In this document: positions 1 through 9,375 of the stretch, one piece after another
How positions within the stretch are numbered: position 1 is the stretch's first letter
Layout: every line of letters starts with the position of its first letter
Position numbers and translations under genes: made by a program
Notes under the pieces: model-generated
The model's database searches: none
What the model was told of the DNA's origin: nothing
Seen by the model: only the letters and a program-made list of their open reading frames with translations
Origin: Phycisphaerales bacterium
GTDB taxonomy: Bacteria > Planctomycetota > Phycisphaerae > Phycisphaerales > UBA1924
Direction: 5' to 3'
Assembly: GCA_905339235.1 (NCBI GenBank)
Contig: CAJPFG010000013.1
Location: 1 to 53,575, forward strand
DNA: 53,575 bases

Positions 1-1497
1 GTCGAACCCGTTCTCGCTCCCGTCGCCGTTGAGGTCAGCGGAGGACTGGCAGAAGTTCGAGAAGTCGCCGTTCACGGCCTCTTCGGTCGCCTGGATGTCG
101 AACCCGTTCACCGCGCCGTCGCAGTTGACGTCGGGGTCGCACCCGGCGCCGCCGACAACCGTGACCACGACCTCGTCGGTGTCGGTGAGGCCCTGGGAAT
201 CGGTGACGGTGAGCGTGAGGTTGTGCACGCCGACCGGGAACGAGTACGAGAGGAACGCGGGGCCGTCCTGCAGCGTGTCGGGCCCTTCCGACCAGCGGAA
301 GTTGGCGATGAAGTCGCCCGCGTCCGGGTCGGTGCTGCCCGAGCCGTCGAGGACGACCGTCTCCGCGCCGGAGTTGTCCGTGTCGGTCACGCTCTGGTCC
401 GGCCCGGCCTGCGCGACCGGCGGGTTGTTGGGCGGCGCTTGGCACCCCGGGAACTGCCCTCCGGACGGAGTTCCGCACGTGGTGCCCGCGCCGCGCCACA
501 CGCCGCCAGCCTGGCCGCACGCGGTCTGGCTGGCAAGGAAGCAGCCGGAAGTGCCGAAGCAGCAGGCGCCGTCGGGCGGCGGGCAGTTGACCGGGTCCCA
601 GGTGGCTCGCATCACCCAGTCGCCGCGCGGGCGGCAGCCGGTGATGCAGAATCCGAAGAGGTAGTAGTCGGTCTGGAGTGTGGAGAACCGCGTCCAGCCG
701 CCATTGGGCGGGCAGCCGTTGGAGCCGCAGTTGACGGCGTAGAGCCAGTTCTGGGTCGGGTAGTTCAGCGCGCCGTAGCCGGTGCCGCACCCGATCTGCG
801 TGTTGTCGGTGCACGGGAACGCGTTCCTGTCGCTGGGCGGGGGGACGTTGCAGGGATTCTGTGTCTGGCTGTTGTGCTGATCGATCCGGAAGCCGATCGT
901 GAAGGAGTGCGTCGCGGCGCCGGTGGGGTTGTAGACGTAGATCTGCTCCGGATCCTGCGGATCGACCTGCGCCTGCACGTTGGTCGCGCGAGTTCCGGGA
1001 CCCATGATGATGTGCGGGATGATGTCCCCGTCCGACGAGAACACCACCGGAAAACCCGGCGGCTGCGGGTCGGTCGGCACCCCGTCCCACACCATCACCG
1101 ACCACATCGTCGTTGTCTGAACGCTCGCGTTCGATTGCGCGATGATGAACTCCATCAGCGTCACCTTCAGCGGGAAGAGCGTGCCGTTGAGGGTGTAGGT
1201 CGCCGCGGCGATCTCGCCCTCGGCGAATCCGCCCTGGGCCGTGTAGGTGCCGCCGTCGAAGGGGGCGTTGGTGAGCGTGGAAGTCTGGGGGCAGTTGTCG
1301 CGCTGGCCGTACCCGCCTTGCGGGCGGAGCACCACCCGCATCGTCTGTGTGTCCGGCGAGTCGATGGCAAGCGGCACGTGCTGGGGGTTGACCGACTCGA
1401 ACGAGGCGGCGGCCGTCACCTGCTGGGCCGCGCCCGTCGAGGCCGCGCCCGCGAGAACGCACAAAATGGTCAACAGGCCGTCGCGAGCGATCTTCAT
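1..1497 (-). CDS. Secreted PKD-domain protein with dockerin-like C-terminus (partial)
   Basis: The reading frame starts with ATG at 1497 and stays open to the window edge, so the last few residues are missing. Residues 1-25 form a signal peptide ending around GAAQ. The central part, rich in Thr and aromatic residues, is not recognised. Around residues 300-355 lies a cysteine-rich stretch beginning GACCFGTSGC and continuing with ACGQAGGVW, a motif I associate with planctomycete secreted proteins. Residues about 365-450 look like a PKD domain (AQAGPDQSVTD, then VVLDGSGSTDPDAGD, then LTVTDSQG). From nt 141 downward the protein carries the paired calcium-loop module (CDPDVNCDGAVNGFD, then DLNGDGSENGFD) shared with nine other genes here. 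Likely exported and surface-associated; no catalytic residues were recognised. Confidence 0.85.
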   Translation of the reverse strand, partial: MKIARDGLLTILCVLAGAASTGAAQQVTAAASFESVNPQHVPLAIDSPDTQTMRVVLRPQGGYGQRDNCPQTSTLTNAPFDGGTYTAQGGFAEGEIAAATYTLNGTLFPLKVTLMEFIIAQSNASVQTTTMWSVMVWDGVPTDPQPPGFPVVFSSDGDIIPHIIMGPGTRATNVQAQVDPQDPEQIYVYNPTGAATHSFTIGFRIDQHNSQTQNPCNVPPPSDRNAFPCTDNTQIGCGTGYGALNYPTQNWLYAVNCGSNGCPPNGGWTRFSTLQTDYYLFGFCITGCRPRGDWVMRATWDPVNCPPPDGACCFGTSGCFLASQTACGQAGGVWRGAGTTCGTPSGGQFPGCQAPPNNPPVAQAGPDQSVTDTDNSGAETVVLDGSGSTDPDAGDFIANFRWSEGPDTLQDGPAFLSYSFPVGVHNLTLTVTDSQGLTDTDEVVVTVVGGAGCDPDVNCDGAVNGFDIQATEEAVNGDFSNFCQSSADLNGDGSENGFD

Positions 1498-1673
1498 TAC
1501 GAAACTCCAGGGGTGGCGAACGCCGAACCGCGCCCGCGAGCGTGCCGATCAGTATCGGGCCCGAGCGGACCTTTCGCAATAGATTCGTAGAATGATGCGC
1601 CGGGGTTGCCTCGTTCGGTACGTGGGTGGGTCCGAAAAGCCCTATTCCCAGCCTCTGCCTCGACACTGGATTC

Positions 1674-2879
1674 CTACGGGCACGCCGCGCCATTGACGCC
1701 CTGCTCCACGGCCTCGACGTCGAAGCCGTTGATCGCGCCGTCGTGATTGAAATCGGGATCGGCCTGGCAGAAGTCCGACATGTCGCCGTTCACGGCCTGT
1801 TCCATGGCGGCGATGTCGAAGCCGTTCTCGGCCCCATCGCAGTTGACATCAGGATCGCACGGCGTGGGCGTGCGGAACCAGTGGCTGGCCAGCGGCGAGT
1901 TGAGGAAGTGCGCCATCAGAAGATCGGCGACCTTCTCTCGCCCGGTGTTCGAGGGGTGCGTGCCGTCGGAGGTGAGGTCGGAGCAGTTCCAGACCAGGCC
2001 GTCCCAGCGCGGGGTGGTGCCGTCGCCCCAGAGGTACGGCCCCCACGCCATGACGGGCGCGACCGTGTTGTAATCGAGATCGCCGGCGCGGGGATCGATG
2101 CCCTGCCCGCCCATCTGCCGGATCTGCGCCTCGATCGCCCACTTCACCGCGAATCCCGACTCGTACGCGTACGGCTCGGGATTCAGCGCCGTCGAGGCGT
2201 ACCCGGCGTAGATGCGGCTGGAGAAGAACGCGAGTTTGAGATTCGGGTAGCGCACCTTGGCCGCGCGGGCGATGTTGCCCATCTGCGTCACCAGCGTGAA
2301 CGCGTCGGACTGCGGATCGGGAAGCGATCGAGTCGGAGTCGAGTTGGCGACCTTGATCCACACGGCCTGGACCTGGGCCTCGGTGAGGCCCTGGGGTGCG
2401 AGGCGCTGATCGCGGACGATGTCGTAGTTGGTGTCGGTGGGCGAGTCCCACGTGCCGGCGGTCTGCCCGCCGCGGGCGCCGTCCACCAGGCGGAGGGTCG
2501 TGTGGTTGACGCGCGGGTCGGCCGCGGCCTGGCCGATAAACGAGAACGACTGGCACGTGGGGTACGTGCCGCCGCAGAACTCCTGCGTGGTGTTCGACAT
2601 GCCGATGGAGACCATCACGACGCGGCCGGTGTCGGCGGGGTTGCCCGCGGCGTCACGGGGCACGATGTTGGCCGCGGCCAGCAGCCCGGCCGCGCGGTGG
2701 GCCTGCGGCATGGCGTTCGAGCCGTTGGGGTACAGCCCGCCCTGGTACTGGTTCAGGTAGAGGCCTTGACCCAGTTCGGGCAGGGGCCACAGGCCGACCG
2801 AGGTACGCGTGCAGTCAGAGGCGAGGACCGTGGCGGTCGCGGCGATTGCGCCGCCGATCAGGACGCGATTCAGCACCAT
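1674..2879 (-). CDS. Secreted SGNH/GDSL-hydrolase-like protein with dockerin-like C-terminus
   Basis: A 401-residue protein. The start at 2879 is chosen because AGGAG lies just upstream and a hydrophobic signal peptide (VLIGGAIAATATVLAS) follows at once. A GMSN motif near residue 95 fits the nucleophile block of SGNH hydrolases. SDGTHPSNTG near 304-313 fits block V, with Asp305 and His308 as catalytic candidates. Family members are esterases or carbohydrate O-deacetylases; the substrate cannot be read from sequence. Residues 341-401 (nt 1674-1859) are the paired EF-hand module, here ending in Cys-Pro rather than Cys. The neighbours are other secreted module-bearing genes on the same strand, each with its own ribosome-binding site, so this is probably not a tight operon. 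Confidence 0.8.
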   Translation of the reverse strand: MVLNRVLIGGAIAATATVLASDCTRTSVGLWPLPELGQGLYLNQYQGGLYPNGSNAMPQAHRAAGLLAAANIVPRDAAGNPADTGRVVMVSIGMSNTTQEFCGGTYPTCQSFSFIGQAAADPRVNHTTLRLVDGARGGQTAGTWDSPTDTNYDIVRDQRLAPQGLTEAQVQAVWIKVANSTPTRSLPDPQSDAFTLVTQMGNIARAAKVRYPNLKLAFFSSRIYAGYASTALNPEPYAYESGFAVKWAIEAQIRQMGGQGIDPRAGDLDYNTVAPVMAWGPYLWGDGTTPRWDGLVWNCSDLTSDGTHPSNTGREKVADLLMAHFLNSPLASHWFRTPTPCDPDVNCDGAENGFDIAAMEQAVNGDMSDFCQADPDFNHDGAINGFDVEAVEQGVNGAACP

Positions 2880-2951
2880 GACGATTCTCCTGCGACAGCC
2901 CCGCGGGGGCCAAACGCCCCACCGGCCCCGAGATTGCCGCACCCCGCCCGA

Positions 2952-3713
2952 TCAGCACGGGGCGCCGTTGACGCCCTGTTCCACGGCCTCGACATCGAAC
3001 CCGTTCACCGAGCCGTCGTGGTTGTAATCAGGATTGAGTTGGCAGAAGTTGGTCAGGTCCCCGTTCACCGCCTGCTCCATCACCTCGATGTCAAACCCGT
3101 TGACCGCCCCGTCGCAGTTCACGTCCGGATCGCACAGGGGAGGAAGCGTCAGCACGAAGTTGTCGAACGCCTGCTGCGGCTGCGCCGTGTAGTCATACAC
3201 GCCCGCCCGCCCCGCCGGGTAGTTGCCCGTGTTCAGGATCGTCGCCGGGATCGGGTTGTTATTGACGTACGCGGCGTAGATATCCCCGCGCACCTTGATC
3301 GTGACGTGGATCGTGTCTCCCTGATTGAAGAGCGGCCCGGTCCGCCCAAGCGAGCCGGAGTAGCCGCCGTTGGTGATGGCGTGCCAGTACAGGCCGCGAC
3401 CGGTGCGGTTGTCCCCGCCCGTGACCAGCAGGACGCCGTTCTGAGCATTCTGATCGACGTGGACCCAGATCCCGCCGTCGATCACTCCAACGACATCCAC
3501 GTCGATATCGCAGTCACCGACGACGAAGGGAACGGTCGAGAGCGTGGGCGGGCTGTTGGATGGCGTCTGCGCGAAGTAGACCCCGCCCGAAGCGGTCCAG
3601 TCGCCGCGCTGGTTCTCCCAGAGCACGGACGGGCCCGAGTCGAAGGTGTCGGTAAAGACCGTGGTCTGCGCGAACGCAGGCGCGGCGAGCAGCAGGGCGA
3701 TGAGATGTCGCAT
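2952..3713 (-). CDS. Secreted LamG/DUF1080-like beta-sandwich protein with dockerin-like C-terminus
   Basis: A 253-residue protein. The start at 3713 has GGGAGG upstream and gives the signal peptide MRHLIALLLAAPAFAQ. The body (TDTFDSGPSVLWENQRGDWT at the N-terminus, a GGIWVHVDQ core, AGVYDYTAQPQQAFDNFVL before the end) resembles the concanavalin-like fold of LamG or 3-keto-disaccharide-hydrolase-type domains, which often bind or process glycans. No catalytic residues were assigned. The C-terminal module covers nt 2952-3134 and ends in Ala-Pro-Cys. It lies 72 bp downstream of the SGNH gene's start on the same strand. Confidence 0.78.
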   Translation of the reverse strand: MRHLIALLLAAPAFAQTTVFTDTFDSGPSVLWENQRGDWTASGGVYFAQTPSNSPPTLSTVPFVVGDCDIDVDVVGVIDGGIWVHVDQNAQNGVLLVTGGDNRTGRGLYWHAITNGGYSGSLGRTGPLFNQGDTIHVTIKVRGDIYAAYVNNNPIPATILNTGNYPAGRAGVYDYTAQPQQAFDNFVLTLPPLCDPDVNCDGAVNGFDIEVMEQAVNGDLTNFCQLNPDYNHDGSVNGFDVEAVEQGVNGAPC

Positions 3714-3800
3714 AAAGGCCTCCCTTCTGCGATCCATCATCCCACAAGCCGGGACATATGCAAGCGAATCGCGCCCCCTGGAAGTCCCACGGCACGCGGC

Positions 3801-5600
3801 TCAGCAGGGCGCCCCGTTCACCCGCTGCTCCTCCGCCTCGATGTCGAATCCGTTCTCGGTGCCGTCGCCGTTGAGGTCGGCGCTTGACTGACAGAAGTTC
3901 GTGAAGTCGCCGTTCACCGCTTCCTCCGTGGCCTGGATGTCAAACCCGTTCACCGCCCCGTCGCAGTTCACGTCGGGATCGCACGCCGGCGTCACCGGCA
4001 CGCACGCCGAGAACTCCGAGGTGCCGCCCGTCGAAAGCCGCGTGGCCGTCGCGGTCACCGCCGCACCTGGCGCGACCTGCACCGAAAGATGCACATCGAA
4101 GGGTGCGTTCCCCAGCCCATCCGTCGTCACCACGGTCGAGCCCAGAAACACCGCTCCCTCGCCAAAGCCCGAGGCATCGCACCCCGCGCTCGCGAAAAAC
4201 TCTATTCCGTAGGCCTGGCTCGGCCGGCTGCTCAGCGCTCCGGACACGTCGGTGCCCGCCGCCCCCGAAGACGCCGCGCCGACAACCGGATAGTTCTGCA
4301 GCCCATTCCCGCCGGTATCCGCGTCGAGGGGGTCGTTGGGCGTGACCCCCGTTGCGAATCCATCGGTGATCAGGTCGATGCCCAGACCGCCGTTATCGTG
4401 GATCGAGTTGCCCGAGATACGGACGCCCGGGAACGTGTTGGCGACGCTGATCCCCGTGCCCAGATGCCCGGCGATCTCGTTGCCCTCTCCCGAGGCCGTC
4501 CCGCCGATGACGACGTTCTGAACCGGCCCGAGGTAGTAGTTTGTGGTGCCGATGCCCGTGACGCTGCCGAGCACCGGCTCGCCGTTGGCGTTCAGCCCGA
4601 TCGTGTTGCCGATGATCGAGACCCCGCTCCCCGATCCGTAGATGCTGATGGCGGTCCCAAGGACGCCGGGATACTGCCCGATCCGCCGCCCGAGGATTCC
4701 CGCGATCCGGTTGCCGCGGATCGTGGTGTCGTGGTTTTCGTCGTCGAAGTAGATCCCCATGGTCGTGGCTTCGTGCCCCTGGTGCAGGCCGTCGGGGGTG
4801 GTGCCGATCCAGTTGTTCTCGATGAGCGTGCCGACCGCGTTGAACAGTTGAACCGCGTAGCCGCCGGGCCATCCCTGGGAGTTCCACGTGCCCATGCCGG
4901 TGATGTAGTTGCGGTCGGAGGGCGCGGGACCGCCGATCCGGTTGTTCGCGGCGGGCTGACCGTTGGCGATCCAGCCCAGCACGCGAACGCGCTGCACGGT
5001 GTTTCCGACGACAACGTTATTGCTCGATCGGTCGATCTGAATATGCCCGCCCGAGTTGTTCCGCGCCGTGCTGCCCGAGCCGCCGAAGAACTCGATGCCC
5101 GCGGCTGAGTTTCCCTCGATCAACCCGTTGGATCCGGTGACCGAAACCGAGCTGTTGTCCAGGCCAAAGACCGAGCATCCATCGGCGTTGAGGTAGATCG
5201 TGGTGCCCCAGAGAACAACCTCACCCCCGCCGGGATTTGTGTCGCCGGTGAACGCCGTCTGGGTGGTGCCGTCGATCGTCACTTCACTGTCGACCCGCCA
5301 ATAGAACCCGCCGACGGTGTGCACCACGGCCCGACCGGGGAAGTACCAGTCCAGGTACGTCCACTCGCTGGTCGGGATGGCGAACCCGATCGTCTGACGG
5401 CCGGGGGTGTTGTTGGACGCGATCACTGCCTCCGAGAAGGAGATATGCCCGTCGGGGCCGGGAAGATCGGCGATGGTGGCCGTGTCAGGGTTTACGTCGA
5501 TCAGGTCGTCGCTGATGTCCACCGTGATCGTCTGGCCCCAGCAAACGGATGAAGTCGCGAGCATGGCGAGGAGCGCTTTGGTGCGTGGCGTGATGCCCAT
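3801..5600 (-). CDS. Secreted right-handed beta-helix protein with dockerin-like C-terminus
   Basis: A 599-residue protein. The start at 5600 has AAGGAAG upstream and is followed by a signal peptide ending near VCWGQ. Residues about 25-80 (DGHISFSEAVIASNN) match the opening of polymorphic-outer-membrane-type or CSLREA-like beta-helix proteins. Residues 130-400 hold repeated Asn-rich rungs (NGLIEGNSAAGIEF, ENNWIGTTPDG, ISGNSIHDNGGLGIDLI) typical of parallel beta-helix repeats. Such proteins act as adhesins or polysaccharide lyases; no lyase active site was seen, so adhesin or surface filament is the better guess. The C-terminal calcium-loop module occupies nt 3801-3983. Confidence 0.82.
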   Translation of the reverse strand: MGITPRTKALLAMLATSSVCWGQTITVDISDDLIDVNPDTATIADLPGPDGHISFSEAVIASNNTPGRQTIGFAIPTSEWTYLDWYFPGRAVVHTVGGFYWRVDSEVTIDGTTQTAFTGDTNPGGGEVVLWGTTIYLNADGCSVFGLDNSSVSVTGSNGLIEGNSAAGIEFFGGSGSTARNNSGGHIQIDRSSNNVVVGNTVQRVRVLGWIANGQPAANNRIGGPAPSDRNYITGMGTWNSQGWPGGYAVQLFNAVGTLIENNWIGTTPDGLHQGHEATTMGIYFDDENHDTTIRGNRIAGILGRRIGQYPGVLGTAISIYGSGSGVSIIGNTIGLNANGEPVLGSVTGIGTTNYYLGPVQNVVIGGTASGEGNEIAGHLGTGISVANTFPGVRISGNSIHDNGGLGIDLITDGFATGVTPNDPLDADTGGNGLQNYPVVGAASSGAAGTDVSGALSSRPSQAYGIEFFASAGCDASGFGEGAVFLGSTVVTTDGLGNAPFDVHLSVQVAPGAAVTATATRLSTGGTSEFSACVPVTPACDPDVNCDGAVNGFDIQATEEAVNGDFTNFCQSSADLNGDGTENGFDIEAEEQRVNGAPC

Positions 5601-5763
5601 TGGGTCTTCCTTAAGAAAGCGGGAACTGCGGACGCGCGTATGAAAACGTACAATAACATCCGTTGCCTAGAATGCCATGCGACAACTGGGGCTGTTGACG
5701 CTCAAAATACCTGGGCATTTTCATGGACGCCGCGCCCGGCGCTCACCCCGCGCGGATGCCGCC

Positions 5764-7404
5764 TCAGCAGGGCGCCCCGTTCACGCGCTGTTCCTGCGTC
5801 TCGATGTCGAACCCGTTCTCCGCGCCGTCGCCGTTGAGGTCGGCGGTGGCCCGGCAGAAGTTCGAGTAATCGCCGTTCACGGCCTCCTCGGTTGCCTGTA
5901 TGTCAAAGCCGTTGACCGCGCCGTCGCAGTTGACGTCGGGGTCGCACGGGAGATTTCGGTTCTCGTAGAGCACGATGACGTCGGCGATCTCGTCGAGCAA
6001 CGCAAGGTCGAGGTCGCCGTCGTTGTCGAAGTCGGCGGTGACGCTGCACGCGGGGTTGGCGGGGGCCATGATCTGGGTGTACGGCGCCATCACGCCCGCG
6101 CCGTTGTTGCGGAAGAGATACCACCGATTGCCCCCGAACGACGCCACGACCCAGTCCAGATCGCCGTCGCCCTCGAAGTCGGCGAGTTCCGTGCCGACGG
6201 TGCTGCCCGCGGCCGGGAACACGGCGGCTGCATTCAGGGTGCCGTTGCCGTTCCCCAGCAGGACGGACATGTTGCTGGAGCCGGAGTTGGCGGCGACCAC
6301 GTCCATCCGGCCGTCGTTGTTGAGGTCGCCGCACTGCACCACCCAGTTGCCCCCGCCGATGGAGCGCGACGACACGTTGGTGAAGGTGGCGTTGCCGTTG
6401 CCGCGGAATACGACCACCGTCTGCGAGGACGCGTACCCGACGACGAGGTCGAGGATGCCGTCGTTGTTCATGTCCGCGGGGTTGAGGCCGTACGGCCCGC
6501 TGTTCACCGCGGAGAAGTTGACCGGGCCGGAGAAGACGCCCGCGCCGTTGTTGGTGAGCAGCGAGATGGTCTGGCCGAAGGTGCAGGCCACCGCGATGTC
6601 CAGGTCGCCGTCGCCGTCGAAATCGAGGACGCCGTTGCCGCGGGGGTAGGACGGGAGCGAGATGAGCGTGGGCGTGTTGAAGGTGCCGTTTCCGTTGCCC
6701 ATGGCGATGGCGATCTGGCCGGTCTGGTTGCTGGTGGTGATGATGTCGATGAAGCCGTCGCGGTTGAAGTCGGCGGGCTCGTTGGGGCTGGATTCCAGGG
6801 GGATGGGGGTGGGGGGGTTGAGGAACGGGTGGAAGAGCGCGGTGCCGTCGGCGCGATTCAGAAAGACACGCAGGTCGCCGGAGACCTCGTTGATCATGGT
6901 CAGGTCGAGCCAGTTGTCCCGGTTCAGGTCGCAGGCGAGCCCGCCGTAGATGCGGGTCTGGGCGCCGCTGGGCGAGCGGTCGGAGAAGGTAATCAGGTGA
7001 TCGAAGATGCCCGTGGAAGGCGTGACCGCGCACGTGAACGTGAGCGTGTAGCCGCCCTGGCGAAGGAACGTGCCGTCGGCGCCGCGCAGGTTGTGCGAGA
7101 GCATGACCATGACCGGCTCGCCCGCGTAGAAGGGCTGATCAGGCGTGAAGGTGGCGGTCTGGTCGGCGTTGGAGAAGGTGATGACGCCCGGGGTCATGCC
7201 GTCCCAGCGCGAGAAGATCCAGAAGTTGGCGCCCGCGAAGGTGGTTCGATCCACGGGGCGGTCGAAGGTGACGGAAACCGGATTGCCGCGCGGCACGTTG
7301 ATGGCGTTGAGGGTCGGGGAGGTGGATGTCACCGCGAACTGGGCCGCGGCGTGGGCGGCGAGGATGAGCGAAGCGAGGAACGAAATCCGGACGGTGATGG
7401 ACAT
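5764..7404 (-). CDS. Secreted Big_5/FG-GAP repeat protein with dockerin-like C-terminus
   Basis: A 546-residue protein. The start at 7404 is supported by GGGAGG and by a signal peptide ending at AAHAAAQ; an upstream in-frame Met is less likely. Residues about 25-125 match an SbsA-type Ig-like (Big_5) domain (SPTLNAINVPRGNPVSVTFD). From about 150 to 480 there are FG-GAP/VCBS blades with Ca-binding loops such as DLNRDNWLDL, DFNRDGFIDI, DFDGDGDLDIAV and DLNNDGRMDVV. This suggests a seven-bladed integrin-like propeller. The terminal module is at nt 5764-5946. Role inferred: calcium-stabilised extracellular binding protein. Confidence 0.85.
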   Translation of the reverse strand: MSITVRISFLASLILAAHAAAQFAVTSTSPTLNAINVPRGNPVSVTFDRPVDRTTFAGANFWIFSRWDGMTPGVITFSNADQTATFTPDQPFYAGEPVMVMLSHNLRGADGTFLRQGGYTLTFTCAVTPSTGIFDHLITFSDRSPSGAQTRIYGGLACDLNRDNWLDLTMINEVSGDLRVFLNRADGTALFHPFLNPPTPIPLESSPNEPADFNRDGFIDIITTSNQTGQIAIAMGNGNGTFNTPTLISLPSYPRGNGVLDFDGDGDLDIAVACTFGQTISLLTNNGAGVFSGPVNFSAVNSGPYGLNPADMNNDGILDLVVGYASSQTVVVFRGNGNATFTNVSSRSIGGGNWVVQCGDLNNDGRMDVVAANSGSSNMSVLLGNGNGTLNAAAVFPAAGSTVGTELADFEGDGDLDWVVASFGGNRWYLFRNNGAGVMAPYTQIMAPANPACSVTADFDNDGDLDLALLDEIADVIVLYENRNLPCDPDVNCDGAVNGFDIQATEEAVNGDYSNFCRATADLNGDGAENGFDIETQEQRVNGAPC

Positions 7405-7490
7405 GGAGAACCTCCCGTTCGCCCATGTATACCCGCGGGAACGGGCCTGAGCAAGAGATTGCGCGAGCGAAATCAGGTCCAATCCTTGCG

Positions 7491-7521
7491 AAAACGCCCC
7501 GGGGCGAGGGGCCCCGGGGCG
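7491..7521 (-). terminator. Rho-independent terminator of the 7545-9140 gene
   Basis: Reading the minus strand, a perfect 10-bp stem (CGCCCCGGGG pairing with CCCCGGGGCG, 7-nt loop) is followed by TTTT. It begins 23 bp after the stop at 7545. Confidence 0.7.
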
Positions 7522-7544
7522 CGGGAATCACGTGCTGACGCGGC

Positions 7545-9140
7545 TCAGCAGGGCGCGCCGTTGACGCGCTGTTCCTCGATCTCGATGTCGAACGCGTTGA
7601 CCGCGCCGTCACCGTTGAGATCGGCGCTGGCCTGGCAGAAGTTGGTGAAGTCGCCGTTGACCGCCTCCTCGGTGGCCTGGATGTCGAAGCCGTTGACCGC
7701 GCCGTCGCAGTTGACGTCCGGGTCGCAGGGCGGAGTGGGCCGGCAGTCGAGATCGTCGCGCCAGGCGATGGTGCGCGGGGCCTGCCAGAACGTGGACTGC
7801 TCGAGTTGAACGCGGATCATGCTGCGTTCCAACTGCCGGACGTCGGGCCGGTCCTCGGGGTACTGCACGACAACTTCCGGGCAGTTTGGCGTTGTGACGC
7901 CCATGGGGTCGGCGCGGATGAGGTATTCGTCGGTCTGGCCGTAGCCCGCCGTCCCGAAGACCCCGCCGGCGATGAGCACGCCGGGATTGGCCGCCGGGAC
8001 GAGCGCCAGCCCGTCGCCCGTGCTCGACGTGGGCCACTGGTAGAGCATGCCCGGCAGCGGCGCGCCGCCGGGGAGCAGGTGATCGAGGGCGGCGAAGGTC
8101 GCCCCGCCCGCGGCGGTGCTCACCCGTCCCGCGTAGTAGATCTCGGAGGTGGGGCCGAGCCGGATGGTGCCATACCCGGACTCGATGACGCGATGCCGGA
8201 CATTCCAGACCAGGCCCGCGCCGGCGTTGAGCCCCAGCACCTGCGACGCGGCGACGGAGTTGCCGAAGTCGTTGCGGCCGACGATGACGATCCCGGAGTT
8301 CGGCAGCCCGAAGGTATCGAGGCCGTCGCCCGTTTCCTGGATGATGCCGGGCACGGTGGTGTACGTATTGGCGAGCACCACGGCGCCGGCGCCGCTCAGG
8401 CGCATGAAAAAGACGTCGTTGTCGCGGATCGCGCCGGGGACGACGTTCGCGAACGTGCCGGTGATGTCGAAGCCCTGGTTGCCGGCGGTGTCGGTGGCCA
8501 GGCGCACGTCGGTGAGCGTCAGGCGGGTCTGGGAAGAGAGATTGGCGTCGAAGTATTCGGACATCCACACGGGGGTGCCCAACGGATCGGTGCGGATGAC
8601 CACTCCGCGCTGGTGGCCCTGGGCTGCGAGGCGGTGTCCGACGACGATGAACCCCTGGTCGTCGCGAAGTTCCCGCACGGCCACGCCGGGGAGCGGGTTG
8701 ACGACGATGTCGCTGTGCGCGGTGCCGGGGTAGATGCGGGCCCACATGACCGCGCCCGTGGCGGAGTATCGGATGAGGCCGATCCCCAGGCCGGGGGCGA
8801 AGTCTGTCTCGCAGGCGACGATGAACCCGCCGTCGAGCGTCTGGCGGACGCAGTAGCCGATGTCGCGCCCGTTGGACCCGAAGGCGCGGAGCCACATCAG
8901 GGTGCCGTCGGGATTGTGGCGGGCGATGAAGACATCCTCCATTGCCGTAGCGGCCGAGCGGACATAGCCGGTGGTGACCTGACCGCCGTCAAAGGTGGGC
9001 TCGACGTGGAGGGCCCGCTCGTCGGATTGGGCGCCCAAGAGTCGATGAAAGAGTTGCGCATTGGCCGTGCCTGTCAGACCGAGCGTGGAGACGACCAACG
9101 CGCGCAAGATCCCCCGATTCATGTTCATGAACACCGTCAT
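7545..9140 (-). CDS. Secreted propeller-like repeat protein with dockerin-like C-terminus
   Basis: A 531-residue protein. The start at 9140 has GAGGT nearby and leads into a signal peptide ending near TANAQ; Met codons at 9128 and 9122 are alternatives. The body has repeated beta-strand units resembling SBBP/delta-60 beta-propeller repeats (ERALHVEPTFDGGQVTTGYV, then RHNPDGTLMWLRAFGS, then RYSATGAVMWARIYPG). No active site was recognised. The terminal module (nt 7545-7727) has an unusual second loop in which the usual Glu-Asn-Gly-Phe-Asp is replaced by Val-Asn-Ala-Phe-Asp. A terminator follows. Confidence 0.8.
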   Translation of the reverse strand: MTVFMNMNRGILRALVVSTLGLTGTANAQLFHRLLGAQSDERALHVEPTFDGGQVTTGYVRSAATAMEDVFIARHNPDGTLMWLRAFGSNGRDIGYCVRQTLDGGFIVACETDFAPGLGIGLIRYSATGAVMWARIYPGTAHSDIVVNPLPGVAVRELRDDQGFIVVGHRLAAQGHQRGVVIRTDPLGTPVWMSEYFDANLSSQTRLTLTDVRLATDTAGNQGFDITGTFANVVPGAIRDNDVFFMRLSGAGAVVLANTYTTVPGIIQETGDGLDTFGLPNSGIVIVGRNDFGNSVAASQVLGLNAGAGLVWNVRHRVIESGYGTIRLGPTSEIYYAGRVSTAAGGATFAALDHLLPGGAPLPGMLYQWPTSSTGDGLALVPAANPGVLIAGGVFGTAGYGQTDEYLIRADPMGVTTPNCPEVVVQYPEDRPDVRQLERSMIRVQLEQSTFWQAPRTIAWRDDLDCRPTPPCDPDVNCDGAVNGFDIQATEEAVNGDFTNFCQASADLNGDGAVNAFDIEIEEQRVNGAPC

Positions 9141-9160
9141 TCCGCACCTCGCTGTGAATA

Positions 9161-9179
9161 GGCGCCCGACGCGGGCGCC
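9161..9179. other. Perfect 7-bp GC hairpin between terminase and secreted-protein gene
   Basis: GGCGCCC pairs with GGGCGCC across a 5-nt loop. On the minus strand it lies downstream of the terminase stop (9376) and about 20 bp upstream of the start at 9140. It may end the phage-like operon or fold in the next gene's leader; there is no T-run. The rest of 9141-9375 shows nothing recognisable. Confidence 0.4.
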
Positions 9180-9375
9180 GGACCGTGTACCTTCCCGTGA
9201 GACCACCCTCCTGCGGGCTTCGCGCACCCAGCGCGATCACGAGAGTGAACTGGGCAGCGATAGGCGAGGCGATCAATCACGCGCATCGCGCGGATTCCAG
9301 AAGATCGTTCTTCGTTCACGTAGAAACGCGAGATCGTCGCGGCCCGGGATTCATTGGCGCATGGATTGCTCCTGT

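Noticed and set aside
1626..3887. Long plus-strand open frame of 753 codons opposite three secreted-protein genes
   Set aside because: It runs antisense to well-supported genes with signal peptides and ribosome-binding sites. Its product is Arg/Val-rich with no domain, and the frame is open only because of high GC and the conserved tag.
3801..3983. Dockerin modules as evidence of a cellulosome
   Set aside because: No cohesin or scaffoldin is encoded here, and the modules end in a fixed Cys unlike cellulosomal dockerins.
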